Source: Thermoplasmata archaeon
Lineage (GTDB): Archaea; Thermoplasmatota; Thermoplasmata; Thermoplasmatales; Thermoplasmataceae
NCBI GenBank assembly: GCA_021804185.1
Contig: JAJZKL010000047.1
Span: forward strand, 1 to 7,262
Length of the DNA: 7,262 nt
Direction: 5' to 3'
The first letter of the stretch is position 1, and every line of letters begins with the position of its first letter. Positions 1 to 5,725 of the stretch are shown here, one piece after another. The notes below the pieces were generated by a model. It did not search any database, was not told the DNA's origin, and saw only the letters and a list, made by a program, of their open reading frames with translations. Made by a program: the position numbers and the translations under genes.

Positions 1-225
1 TTGCTGAGTCGCTCAGCATTAGCTTCCATAGCTAATAATGTGTTATTTGTTTATATCACTTTCTGATAGGTATCTCACCAGTGAATCAATATTGTGCACC
101 CTCTATGAAAATAGGTTCAGATTTACAAATCGTTTACGAATGTCATGGTACAAACTATATGGTGTAAAGAATCAGGTCATTCAGCCATTGGCAAACATTA
201 AGAACATTTCTGCGCTGAATCCCAT
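1..225. other. Left-edge non-coding or undetermined stretch
   Basis: No convincing gene is seen here. The stretch is visibly richer in A/T than the coding regions to its right. A 63-codon frame runs from an ATG at 38 to a TGA at 227-229, and its stop overlaps the GTG start of the thioesterase gene as GTGA, a common operon junction. Its protein, however, resembles nothing I know, has no ribosome-binding site or clear promoter, and uses CGT and CGA Arg codons that are uncommon in the neighbours. TATA-like strings such as AACTATATGG (153-162) could belong to a promoter for the operon, with a leader of a few dozen bases, but this is weak. The left end carries two small hairpins, listed separately. 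Confidence 0.5.
2..36. repeat. Two abutting inverted repeats (tandem hairpins)
   Basis: Bases 2-8 (TGCTGAG) pair perfectly with 12-18 (CTCAGCA) around a 3-base loop. Bases 18-24 (ATTAGCT) pair perfectly with 30-36 (AGCTAAT) around a 5-base loop. The two stems touch, sharing only base 18, and are followed by a T-rich stretch (41-56). This could be the 3' end or terminator of a transcript from left of the window, a regulator site, or the end of a small RNA or mobile element. The edge of the window prevents a choice. Confidence 0.5.
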
Positions 226-615
226 GTGATAGAAGAAGTCTCACAGATACTGAAGATGGATAATTACCTCTCCAACATGAACATACAAGTGATCAAAGCA
301 GAGAATGGACATGTTGAATTTTCGGTACCCATAACCGACAACATGCTCAGGATAGGGGCAATAGTAAATGGCGGAGCCACAATGACTCTTATGGATGCAG
401 CCGGAGGCATGGCAGTTTATACACTGGGGCATGGATCAAACCAGGTCACTGTGAATCTGAACACCAACTTTTTGCGAAAAATTGACAAGGGTCCGCTTAA
501 GGTGAGGGGGACGGTTGTAAACAAGGGGAAGCGAATAGTGTTTGCCAGGATGGAAATAATAGATTCCAGCGGAGAATTGTGTGCCGATGCCTCAGGGTCA
601 TGGTACATATACTGA
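226..615 (+). CDS. Hot-dog fold thioesterase, PaaI/YbdB type
   Basis: This 129-residue protein has the length and pattern of single-domain hot-dog acyl-CoA thioesterases, which cleave acyl- or aryl-CoA thioesters in the cytosol as dimers or tetramers. The signature lies at residues 47-61 (VNGGATMTLMDAAGG): the family's HGG-x5-LxD motif, with Asn48 in place of the usual His and with Asp57, the position of the catalytic acid in PaaI enzymes, retained. The following beta-strand, around QVTVNLNTNFLRKI (73-86), is typical of the family. GTG at 226 gives the usual N-terminal helix. ATG at 256 would give 119 residues and is the alternative. Neither has a good Shine-Dalgarno sequence. The gene heads a tight operon with coaBC 9 bases downstream. 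Family assignment is firm; the actual acyl group is unknown. Confidence 0.85.
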   Translation: MIEEVSQILKMDNYLSNMNIQVIKAENGHVEFSVPITDNMLRIGAIVNGGATMTLMDAAGGMAVYTLGHGSNQVTVNLNTNFLRKIDKGPLKVRGTVVNKGKRIVFARMEIIDSSGELCADASGSWYIY

Positions 616-619
616 GGGA
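614..619 (+). promoter_or_regulatory. Ribosome binding site for coaBC TTG start
   Basis: GAGGGA overlaps the TGA stop of the thioesterase gene (613-615) and lies 5 bases before the TTG at 625. It supports the TTG start and suggests coupled translation. An in-frame ATG at 655, preceded by AGGT at 642-645, is the competing start and would shorten the protein by 10 residues. Confidence 0.5.
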
Positions 620-624
620 TAGAA

Positions 625-1830
625 TTGGAAGCTGATGAAAACAGGTACGAAGGGATGCTGTCCGGAAAGACTGTAGTTGTGGCAGTCACTGCAAGCATAT
701 CACTTTACAGGATACCTGACCTTGTTAGGGAACTGAGAAGGGAAGGCGCAAGAGTTATTGTCGGGATGTCGCAAGAGGCTTCCAGGCTCATCAGCCCGAC
801 AATTTTCAACTGGGCTTCAGAAAATCCAGTTGTCACCGAGATCTCCGGGAACATAGAGCACATATCCCTATTCATAGGGCACACAAGGGACACATCACTC
901 CTTATATGCCCAGCCTCATACAACTCCATAGGCAAGATTTCAAATGGGATATCGGACGACATACCGTCACTATTCTTCTCATTTGCAATGGGGAACGGGA
1001 ACCCAATTGACATATGCCCGGCCATGCATGAGGGCATGATGATAAATCCCATAAACCAGGAGAACCTGGAAAAACTGAAGGGGTTAGGCGTTGGAATAAT
1101 CCCTCCAAGAATGCTTGAGCAGAAGGCAAAGATATCTGAAAACGATCTGGCAGTCGATTATGTATGCAGATCCCTCGGGGGCAGGCCTCTGCGTGGGAAA
1201 CGAATTCTAGTAATAGGGGGGAGAGGGGAGGAGAAAATCGATCCGGTAAGGTCAATTTCAAATTCAGGATCTGGGCTAACATTCTCATGGTTTGGCATAA
1301 ATGCATTCAGACTTGGGGCGGATCGTATTGTTATGATAGGAAACACGGACTTTAGGATACCAGACTACGCGGACTACAGGAAGTGCATAAATATTGAGGA
1401 TTTTGAGGCTGAAGTCTTAAAGGCCCTATCCAAGGAAAAGTTCGACATGGTTATAAACTGCGCATCGCTTCCAGATTTCAAGGTTTCTAACCGCTCTGAT
1501 ACCAAGTTGCCTGGAAACAGAAGAATTCTTCTTGAACTTGAACCGCGTCATAAGCTTCTAGAAACTGTTAGAAGGCACCACAGCGGAACTCTGATCGCAT
1601 TCAAGCTTGACCATGAGATGGGGGCAGAAGAAATAAGAAAAAAACTTGAGGCCAGCAGCCCTGACGCAATTGTCTACAATGTCATAGACGGGATTTCCAG
1701 CCCATTCGGCGAAGTGAGGAACCATTACAGGATCATAACGCCCAGAGAAACCATTGATTTGGGCAGTTTGCCTAAACCGCAGATGACTTTGAAGGTGCTT
1801 TTGTCGTTTGCCAGCGGGGGTAAGGAATAA
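625..1830 (+). CDS. coaBC: Bifunctional phosphopantothenoylcysteine decarboxylase/synthetase
   Basis: CoaBC joins cysteine to 4'-phosphopantothenate (C-terminal CoaB half) and decarboxylates the product to 4'-phosphopantetheine (N-terminal FMN-binding CoaC half), both in coenzyme A synthesis. The length of 401 residues is usual. In the CoaC half, residues 16-30 carry the flavoprotein start (VVVAVTASISLYRIP), followed by the catalytic-His motif HI (79-80), the PAS-N/GKISNGISDD segment (96-112) and PAMHEGM (132-138). Bacterial enzymes have PAMN and a later Cys motif. Here PAMH and PRMLEQKAKI (161-170) match the form I recall from the Methanocaldococcus enzyme MJ0913, so they are archaeal traits rather than defects. 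In the CoaB half, IDPVRSISNSGSG (205-217), SLPDF (281-285), Lys294 and Asn352 fit family positions. Its nucleotide motif GGRGEEKID is one residue longer than the usual GGTxExID. The start is TTG, with ATG 655 possible. Confidence 0.88.
   Translation: MEADENRYEGMLSGKTVVVAVTASISLYRIPDLVRELRREGARVIVGMSQEASRLISPTIFNWASENPVVTEISGNIEHISLFIGHTRDTSLLICPASYNSIGKISNGISDDIPSLFFSFAMGNGNPIDICPAMHEGMMINPINQENLEKLKGLGVGIIPPRMLEQKAKISENDLAVDYVCRSLGGRPLRGKRILVIGGRGEEKIDPVRSISNSGSGLTFSWFGINAFRLGADRIVMIGNTDFRIPDYADYRKCINIEDFEAEVLKALSKEKFDMVINCASLPDFKVSNRSDTKLPGNRRILLELEPRHKLLETVRRHHSGTLIAFKLDHEMGAEEIRKKLEASSPDAIVYNVIDGISSPFGEVRNHYRIITPRETIDLGSLPKPQMTLKVLLSFASGGKE
1822..1826 (+). promoter_or_regulatory. Ribosome binding site deciding the nitrilase start
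   Basis: AAGGA lies inside the last codons of coaBC, 5 bases before the TTG at 1832. With the G-run at 1816-1820 it favours this TTG over the in-frame TTG at 1808, which would add eight residues (MPAGVRNK) not expected before the first beta-strand of a nitrilase. Confidence 0.6.
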
Positions 1831-1831
1831 A

Positions 1832-2590
1832 TTGAAAGTAACTGCAGTCCAGATGAAGCGAGGCAGTATTAGTGAATCCATTCAGAAATCTAAGTATGCG
1901 CTTCATCAACTGGAAAAGGAGGAGCCGGACTTAGTTGTACTGCCAGAGAAGTGGGTGACTGAAAAAATAACAGAAAGTGATCCCGCGTTTCTCAGCCTTA
2001 TGGAGTTATTTCAGAACTTTTCAGAGGAGCACAACTGTTCTATTATACCTGGCAGCTTCAGTCTTGTCCGCAGTGATGGCACATTCAACAGTGCCCCAAT
2101 GATCAGTAGTGGCAGATTGTTAGGCTTTCAGGACAAAATTTCCCTGTACAGGGCGGAAAAGGTGACCTATAGCCAAGGTGATAGCATAAAGGTATTCAAA
2201 ACAGATAACGCTCCCATCTCCATTGCAGTATGTTATGATCTGGATTTTCCATACTTCACCAAGATAGCTGTAAAAAGGGGTGCGAGGATTTTGGCAAACC
2301 CCTCCCTAATCAATGAAAAATTTCATGAAATGTGGTGGATTTACGCTCGTGGGAGATCGCTGGAAAACAGGATTCCAATAATTTCCGTAAACTCCCTTTC
2401 AGCACCGTTCAATGGAAACTCCATAATAACTGGCCTGAAAGCCACTGATGATGGGGTGTTGCTTCAGGACCATTTTTGCGGAAAAGAGCCGCTGGCCACA
2501 ATTGATCTGGACCTGTCTGATATAGAAGATGCCATGGACAAGAGGATAAATGAGGACCCTGGAAGCTATTCACTGGAGTGGGAGGCTTGA
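1832..2590 (+). CDS. Nitrilase-superfamily carbon-nitrogen hydrolase
   Basis: This cytosolic amidohydrolase of 252 residues cleaves a non-peptide C-N bond. The catalytic triad is visible (numbered from TTG 1832): Glu39 in LPEKW, Lys102 in QDKISLY and Cys134 in AVCYDLDFPYF. The conserved RGRSLENR segment (174-181) adds the structural Glu178. Beginning at TTG 1832 the protein reads MKVTAVQMK, the normal first strand of the fold, so I chose this start over TTG 1808. One base separates it from the coaBC stop, so the two are surely co-transcribed. The CYDxxFP motif is of the Nit/omega-amidase sort, but the substrate cannot be read from sequence. Because it follows coaBC, a pantetheine- or pantothenate-related amide is one idea (vanin pantetheinases belong to this superfamily); an omega-amidase or repair amidase is equally possible. 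Confidence 0.85.
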   Translation: MKVTAVQMKRGSISESIQKSKYALHQLEKEEPDLVVLPEKWVTEKITESDPAFLSLMELFQNFSEEHNCSIIPGSFSLVRSDGTFNSAPMISSGRLLGFQDKISLYRAEKVTYSQGDSIKVFKTDNAPISIAVCYDLDFPYFTKIAVKRGARILANPSLINEKFHEMWWIYARGRSLENRIPIISVNSLSAPFNGNSIITGLKATDDGVLLQDHFCGKEPLATIDLDLSDIEDAMDKRINEDPGSYSLEWEA

Positions 2591-2607
2591 ACCCAGCCTC
2601 TCTTCTT

Positions 2608-3318
2608 TCAGGCAGGCAGAAGGAAATCAGCCAGCATTCCGGCAACTAATCCGGGATGAGTGACATGGGGGGTGTGACCGGCCCCATCTATTAGCCTAAG
2701 GGAAGACCCCGGAATATTTTCATGAAGGATTTTTGCATATCTGCTGTCTATTATCCTGTCTTCCTTGCCCCATACTATCAGGGTATTCCATCGTATGTTA
2801 CGTAGCATTTCAACGGTCAACTTTTCGATTCCAGAGGCATTATGCTTCACTATTCCTTCTATGGTGGTCCGGTTGTTGGAGGGATTCATGGCCATCACCC
2901 TGTCCACAAACCTGGCTGTCGCTTCACTGGGACCTTCCCCAACTGTGGTGTTAATTCCGGCAGAATCTTCCAGCACAAGCCTTCCTGCCTGGCCTGATCG
3001 GAGTGCATATGCAAGTGAGACCCACCCGCCATAGGAATTGCCAACCAGGACCGGCTCCCTTATTCCGCAGGCAGAAATGAATTCCTGAATCATCATTACC
3101 TGCATGGAAACAGAGAAATCATATCCGTCGATTCTAGTCCGCCCATGTCCGGCCAGATCAGGCATAAATAATCCCAGCTCCTCTGGAAGGTACTGAGAAA
3201 GCTTGATCCAGTTATTTCCAGAACCTCCCAACCCATGAAGGAAAACCACTTGAATATTGCCCGGGCGGCTAAGATACGAAACAGTGCCGTTTGACACGCT
3301 GACGGTCTTGCGTTCCAT
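2608..3318 (-). CDS. Alpha/beta-fold hydrolase
   Basis: This 236-residue, single-domain serine hydrolase shows all expected landmarks: the oxyanion-hole motif HGLGG (28-32), PDLAGHGRT (53-61), the nucleophile elbow GNSYGG with Ser95 (93-98), the acid Asp187 in WGKEDRI (183-189), and the catalytic His215 in GAGHTPH (212-218). There is no signal peptide, so it should be cytosolic. The family includes esterases, lipases, C-C bond hydrolases and MenH-like enzymes; the sequence does not say which. A small cap region lies between about residues 120 and 175. It converges on the nitrilase gene with 17 bases between the two stops, and diverges from ubiD. There is no Shine-Dalgarno sequence before its ATG, but a TATA box sits at the distance expected for a leaderless transcript. 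A link with the neighbouring quinone-type genes is possible only by position. Confidence 0.87.
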   Translation of the reverse strand: MERKTVSVSNGTVSYLSRPGNIQVVFLHGLGGSGNNWIKLSQYLPEELGLFMPDLAGHGRTRIDGYDFSVSMQVMMIQEFISACGIREPVLVGNSYGGWVSLAYALRSGQAGRLVLEDSAGINTTVGEGPSEATARFVDRVMAMNPSNNRTTIEGIVKHNASGIEKLTVEMLRNIRWNTLIVWGKEDRIIDSRYAKILHENIPGSSLRLIDGAGHTPHVTHPGLVAGMLADFLLPA

Positions 3319-3339
3319 GGGGGAACATCAGTCTGGGCA

Positions 3340-3347
3340 ATAAAAAT
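3340..3347 (-). promoter_or_regulatory. TATA box for the alpha/beta hydrolase gene
   Basis: On the minus strand this reads ATTTTTAT, inside TAGATTTTTATT. It is centred about 25 bases upstream of the ATG (3318). That is the spacing from an archaeal TATA box to a transcription start, so the mRNA would begin at or next to the ATG. The lack of a Shine-Dalgarno sequence before this gene fits a leaderless message. Confidence 0.55.
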
Positions 3348-3389
3348 CTACAGAATATCGTAAAGCAAGATCAGCAATAATGTAATACA

Positions 3390-3403
3390 GTTTTGTACAA
3401 AAC
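3390..3403. promoter_or_regulatory. Perfect 14-base palindrome, candidate operator
   Basis: GTTTTGTACAAAAC is identical to its own reverse complement. It lies in the 113-base region between the divergent hydrolase and ubiD genes, ending 28 bases before the ubiD ATG, where the promoter elements (BRE/TATA) of that gene should be. A dimeric helix-turn-helix regulator bound here could control ubiD-ubiA, and perhaps the divergent gene. The regulator is unknown and no regulator gene is in the window. Confidence 0.5.
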
Positions 3404-3411
3404 GTGATATT
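3404..3411 (+). promoter_or_regulatory. Weak TATA-like element for ubiD
   Basis: GTGATATT is centred about 24 bases before the ubiD ATG, the right place for a leaderless promoter, and directly abuts the palindrome. The match to a TATA box is poor. AATAATGTAATA at 3376-3387 is an alternative that would give a leader of roughly 25 bases. Confidence 0.3.
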
Positions 3412-3431
3412 CTTGCCATGAATATGGGGAT

Positions 3432-4871
3432 ATGCCCTTTCAGGATCTCAGGGACTACTTGGACAAGCTCAGATCATTGGGAATGCTGGCAGAAGTAAAG
3501 GCTCAGGTAAGTCCTGACCTTGAACTTACACACATACTGAGCGAGGAGCTAAGGGTAGGAAACAAGCGGACCCTTCTCTTTCAGAACGTGCTTGGTTCCA
3601 AGGTTCAAGCTGTAGGCAATCTTTTCTCAGATTGGAGAAGAATGACAATGATACTCGGCGATGAGCCAGAAAACATAGGTAAGAGACTGCTTGAGCTAGT
3701 AGAGGTTCCAAGCGACACTGATTCAATGGTAGCCAGGGGGCTTAAGATGATGAGGGAACTTGGGGGAGTAAAGCCAAAAATCAGAAACGGCCTTGGTTCC
3801 GATCACCATGAAGTTGAGAAACCCGATCTGGGAAATTATCCAATCTGCAAAACATGGCCAGAGGATGGTGGCCCGTACATTACTTTGCCCCTGGTTATAA
3901 CCAAGGACCCAGTTACTGAAGGGAGGAATGTAGGAATGTACCGCATGCAGGTTTACGATTCCGAAACTCTAGGAATGCACTGGCAGATACACAAGGGGGG
4001 AGCCGAAAACTATGACAAGCAGAAGAGAACGGGCAAGCCCATGGACGTGGCTGTTGTCCTGGGCACTGATCCACTGAATATATTTTCGGCAGTCGCGCCT
4101 CTCCCAAACGGGCTAGACGAATTCTCATTTGCTGGACTCATCTCAAAGGAAAGGGTAGAGCTGGCAAAGGGGGCCACGGTTGACCTGGAATATCCAAGCA
4201 ATTCGGAAATTGTCCTAGAGGGTTATGTGGACCCACAGGAGACAAGAATCGAAGGTCCTTTCGGCGACCACACCGGCTATTACTCCCTGGAGGAGGAATT
4301 TCCTGTATTTCACGTTAGGAAGATCATTGAGAGGAAGAATCCAATCTATCCAACCACAATAGTTGGAAAGCTCTGGCATGAGGACGTGATCATGGGTAAG
4401 GCCGTGGAAAGGATGTTCCTGCCTATCATACGATTCCAGATACCTGAAATAGTGGATCTCAATACCATGGAAGAGGCAGTATTCCACAACATGGTGATTG
4501 TTTCCATAAAGAAGCGTTATCCAGGACAGGCGAAAAAGGTAATGTTTGCCCTCTGGGGTCTTGGGCAACTTATGTTTAGTAAGATAATTGTTGTTGTTGA
4601 CGATGATATAAACGTTCATGACAGGAAACAGGTGATATGGGCAATGACTACGCGGATAGATCCTGACAGAGACGTGTTCACCGTGCCAGGGACAGTAACC
4701 GACAGCCTGGATCATGCATCCCCGATTTTTAATTATGGGTCAAAAATGGGCATAGATGCGACCAGAAAAGGCCCGTCAGAGGGATATACTCGAAAGTGGC
4801 CGGAGGTAATGGATGTTCCTCAGGAGCTAAAGGATTCTGTAAAGAGAAGGTGGAAGGAACTGGGCCTATGA
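3432..4871 (+). CDS. UbiD-family prenylated-FMN decarboxylase
   Basis: UbiD enzymes use prenylated FMN to remove CO2 reversibly from aromatic or unsaturated acids. The 479 residues match the family in full. The active-site acid-base set is present: Arg171 (in NVGMYRMQ), Glu274 and Asp279 within RIEGPFGDHTGYY (272-284). Candidate metal and phosphate ligands are Asn166, His187 (QIHKGG) and Glu230 (LDEFSFAGL). No UbiX, which makes the cofactor, is encoded in the window. The ATG at 3432 lacks a well-spaced ribosome-binding site; the GGGGA at 3426-3430 is too close, so the message may be leaderless. The gene overlaps a UbiA prenyltransferase by ATGA. This pairing suggests decarboxylation of a prenylated aromatic acid, most simply the MqnL step of futalosine-type menaquinone synthesis. 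The product name within the family is inferred from context. Confidence 0.88.
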   Translation: MPFQDLRDYLDKLRSLGMLAEVKAQVSPDLELTHILSEELRVGNKRTLLFQNVLGSKVQAVGNLFSDWRRMTMILGDEPENIGKRLLELVEVPSDTDSMVARGLKMMRELGGVKPKIRNGLGSDHHEVEKPDLGNYPICKTWPEDGGPYITLPLVITKDPVTEGRNVGMYRMQVYDSETLGMHWQIHKGGAENYDKQKRTGKPMDVAVVLGTDPLNIFSAVAPLPNGLDEFSFAGLISKERVELAKGATVDLEYPSNSEIVLEGYVDPQETRIEGPFGDHTGYYSLEEEFPVFHVRKIIERKNPIYPTTIVGKLWHEDVIMGKAVERMFLPIIRFQIPEIVDLNTMEEAVFHNMVIVSIKKRYPGQAKKVMFALWGLGQLMFSKIIVVVDDDINVHDRKQVIWAMTTRIDPDRDVFTVPGTVTDSLDHASPIFNYGSKMGIDATRKGPSEGYTRKWPEVMDVPQELKDSVKRRWKELGL

Positions 4872-5725
4872 AGATCAGGGAAATCGTCGATTATATAAAA
4901 CTCGAGCATACTGTATTCGATCTTCCATTCGTCTTTAGCGGAGCTGTCCTGGCCTCTCAGGGCCATTACAATTACGTTAAGCTCCTCCTAATACTGCTGG
5001 CAACAACCAGTGCACGGGCAACAGCAATGTCTGTCAACAGGATTGCTGGTCTCAAGTACGACAGGTACAACCCAAGGAAAAAGGAATGGATTCTGGTTTC
5101 GGGCAGGCTTTCAGTGAGGAAAGCCATCCTCCTTACCGTTATTTTCGGGTCCATTTTTGAGCTTTCCACACTGTTCCTTAACAGATTTGTGCTTCTGCTT
5201 TCGCCGATCGTTCTCATAATGTTTGTGACTGATCCATTGCTGAAGCGCATAACACCATGGAGGCACCTGTATATGGGACTGACAATTGGTGTTGGCGTTT
5301 TGGCGGGATACCTTGCCATAGATCCGGCTTTTCCCTCAACGCTGCCGCTTTATCTCATATTTCTTGCCTCGTCCCTATGGATAGCTGGATTTGACATGAT
5401 ATATACAATTCCAGACGTGGACACGGACAAAGTCTTCGGCCTGAGGACCGTCATGACGGATTATGGAATAAGAAGGGGGCTTATACTATCGGATGCAATA
5501 CATGCAATTACATTTGTGTTCTTCCTATCACTTGCCCTCTATCTTAGATCCATATTTTATGATCTGGCGCTTATCCCCATCTTGGCGCTCATAGTTTACC
5601 AGCATTACATCGTGAAACCGGACGATCCAAAGAGCATCAGGGTATCGTTCCAAAACTCAAACACGTTCATTGGGATAATATTCCTTGCCGCGCTGATACT
5701 CTCAGTATCCTTTGGGTCATTTTAA
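4868..5725 (+). CDS. UbiA-family membrane prenyltransferase
   Basis: UbiA proteins are multi-helix membrane enzymes that attach a polyprenyl chain to an aromatic acid, using Mg-diphosphate held by two Asp-rich motifs. Starting at ATG 4868 the protein has 285 residues, the normal length; the frame is open further upstream (GTG-type start at 4796), but that part lies inside ubiD and is not protein-like. Motif 2 is complete: Asp176, Asp183 and Asp187 in FDMIYTIPDVDTD. Motif 1 reads VNRIAGLKYDRYNPR (56-70): Asn57, Asp65 and NPR are kept, but residue 61, normally Asp, is Gly (codon GGT at 5048-5050). The downstream RTxxRxxPSG segment is altered to RKKEWILVSG. The start overlaps the ubiD stop as ATGA, with GGAAGG at 4852-4857 as a possible ribosome site. 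With UbiD next to it, an MqnP-like role in quinone synthesis is likely; a lipid or heme prenyltransferase is less likely. Confidence 0.85.
   Translation: MKIREIVDYIKLEHTVFDLPFVFSGAVLASQGHYNYVKLLLILLATTSARATAMSVNRIAGLKYDRYNPRKKEWILVSGRLSVRKAILLTVIFGSIFELSTLFLNRFVLLLSPIVLIMFVTDPLLKRITPWRHLYMGLTIGVGVLAGYLAIDPAFPSTLPLYLIFLASSLWIAGFDMIYTIPDVDTDKVFGLRTVMTDYGIRRGLILSDAIHAITFVFFLSLALYLRSIFYDLALIPILALIVYQHYIVKPDDPKSIRVSFQNSNTFIGIIFLAALILSVSFGSF

Noticed and set aside
118..211. Possible transposase remnant in the frame VQIYKSFTNVMVQ
   Set aside because: The short frames here show no recognisable transposase motif, no terminal repeats and no target duplication, so there is no support for an insertion sequence.
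961..1170. PAMH and missing Cys motif in CoaC read as loss of decarboxylase residues
   Set aside because: Bacterial enzymes have PAMN and a Cys, but as I recall it the archaeal MJ0913 protein has PAMHENM and an xEGKAKV segment in the same places, so this is the archaeal form and not an inactivation.
902..1306. Open frame of 134 codons on the minus strand
   Set aside because: It lies antisense to coaBC in a region with clear CoaC and CoaB motifs; the composition (rich in Ser, Pro, Cys, Arg) is typical of a shadow frame.
2591..2607. Pyrimidine-rich CTCTCTTCTTTC as terminator of the first operon
   Set aside because: It is interrupted by C residues and has no hairpin; it is too weak to call as a termination signal.
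4215..4715. Open frame of 166 codons on the minus strand
   Set aside because: It lies wholly inside ubiD, whose protein is clearly conserved over this part; the opposite-strand peptide is not family-like.
4796..4867. 24-codon N-terminal extension of UbiA
   Set aside because: It is entirely inside ubiD and encodes a Gly/Cys/Ser-rich string unlike the family; the ATG at 4868 overlapping the ubiD stop is the natural start.
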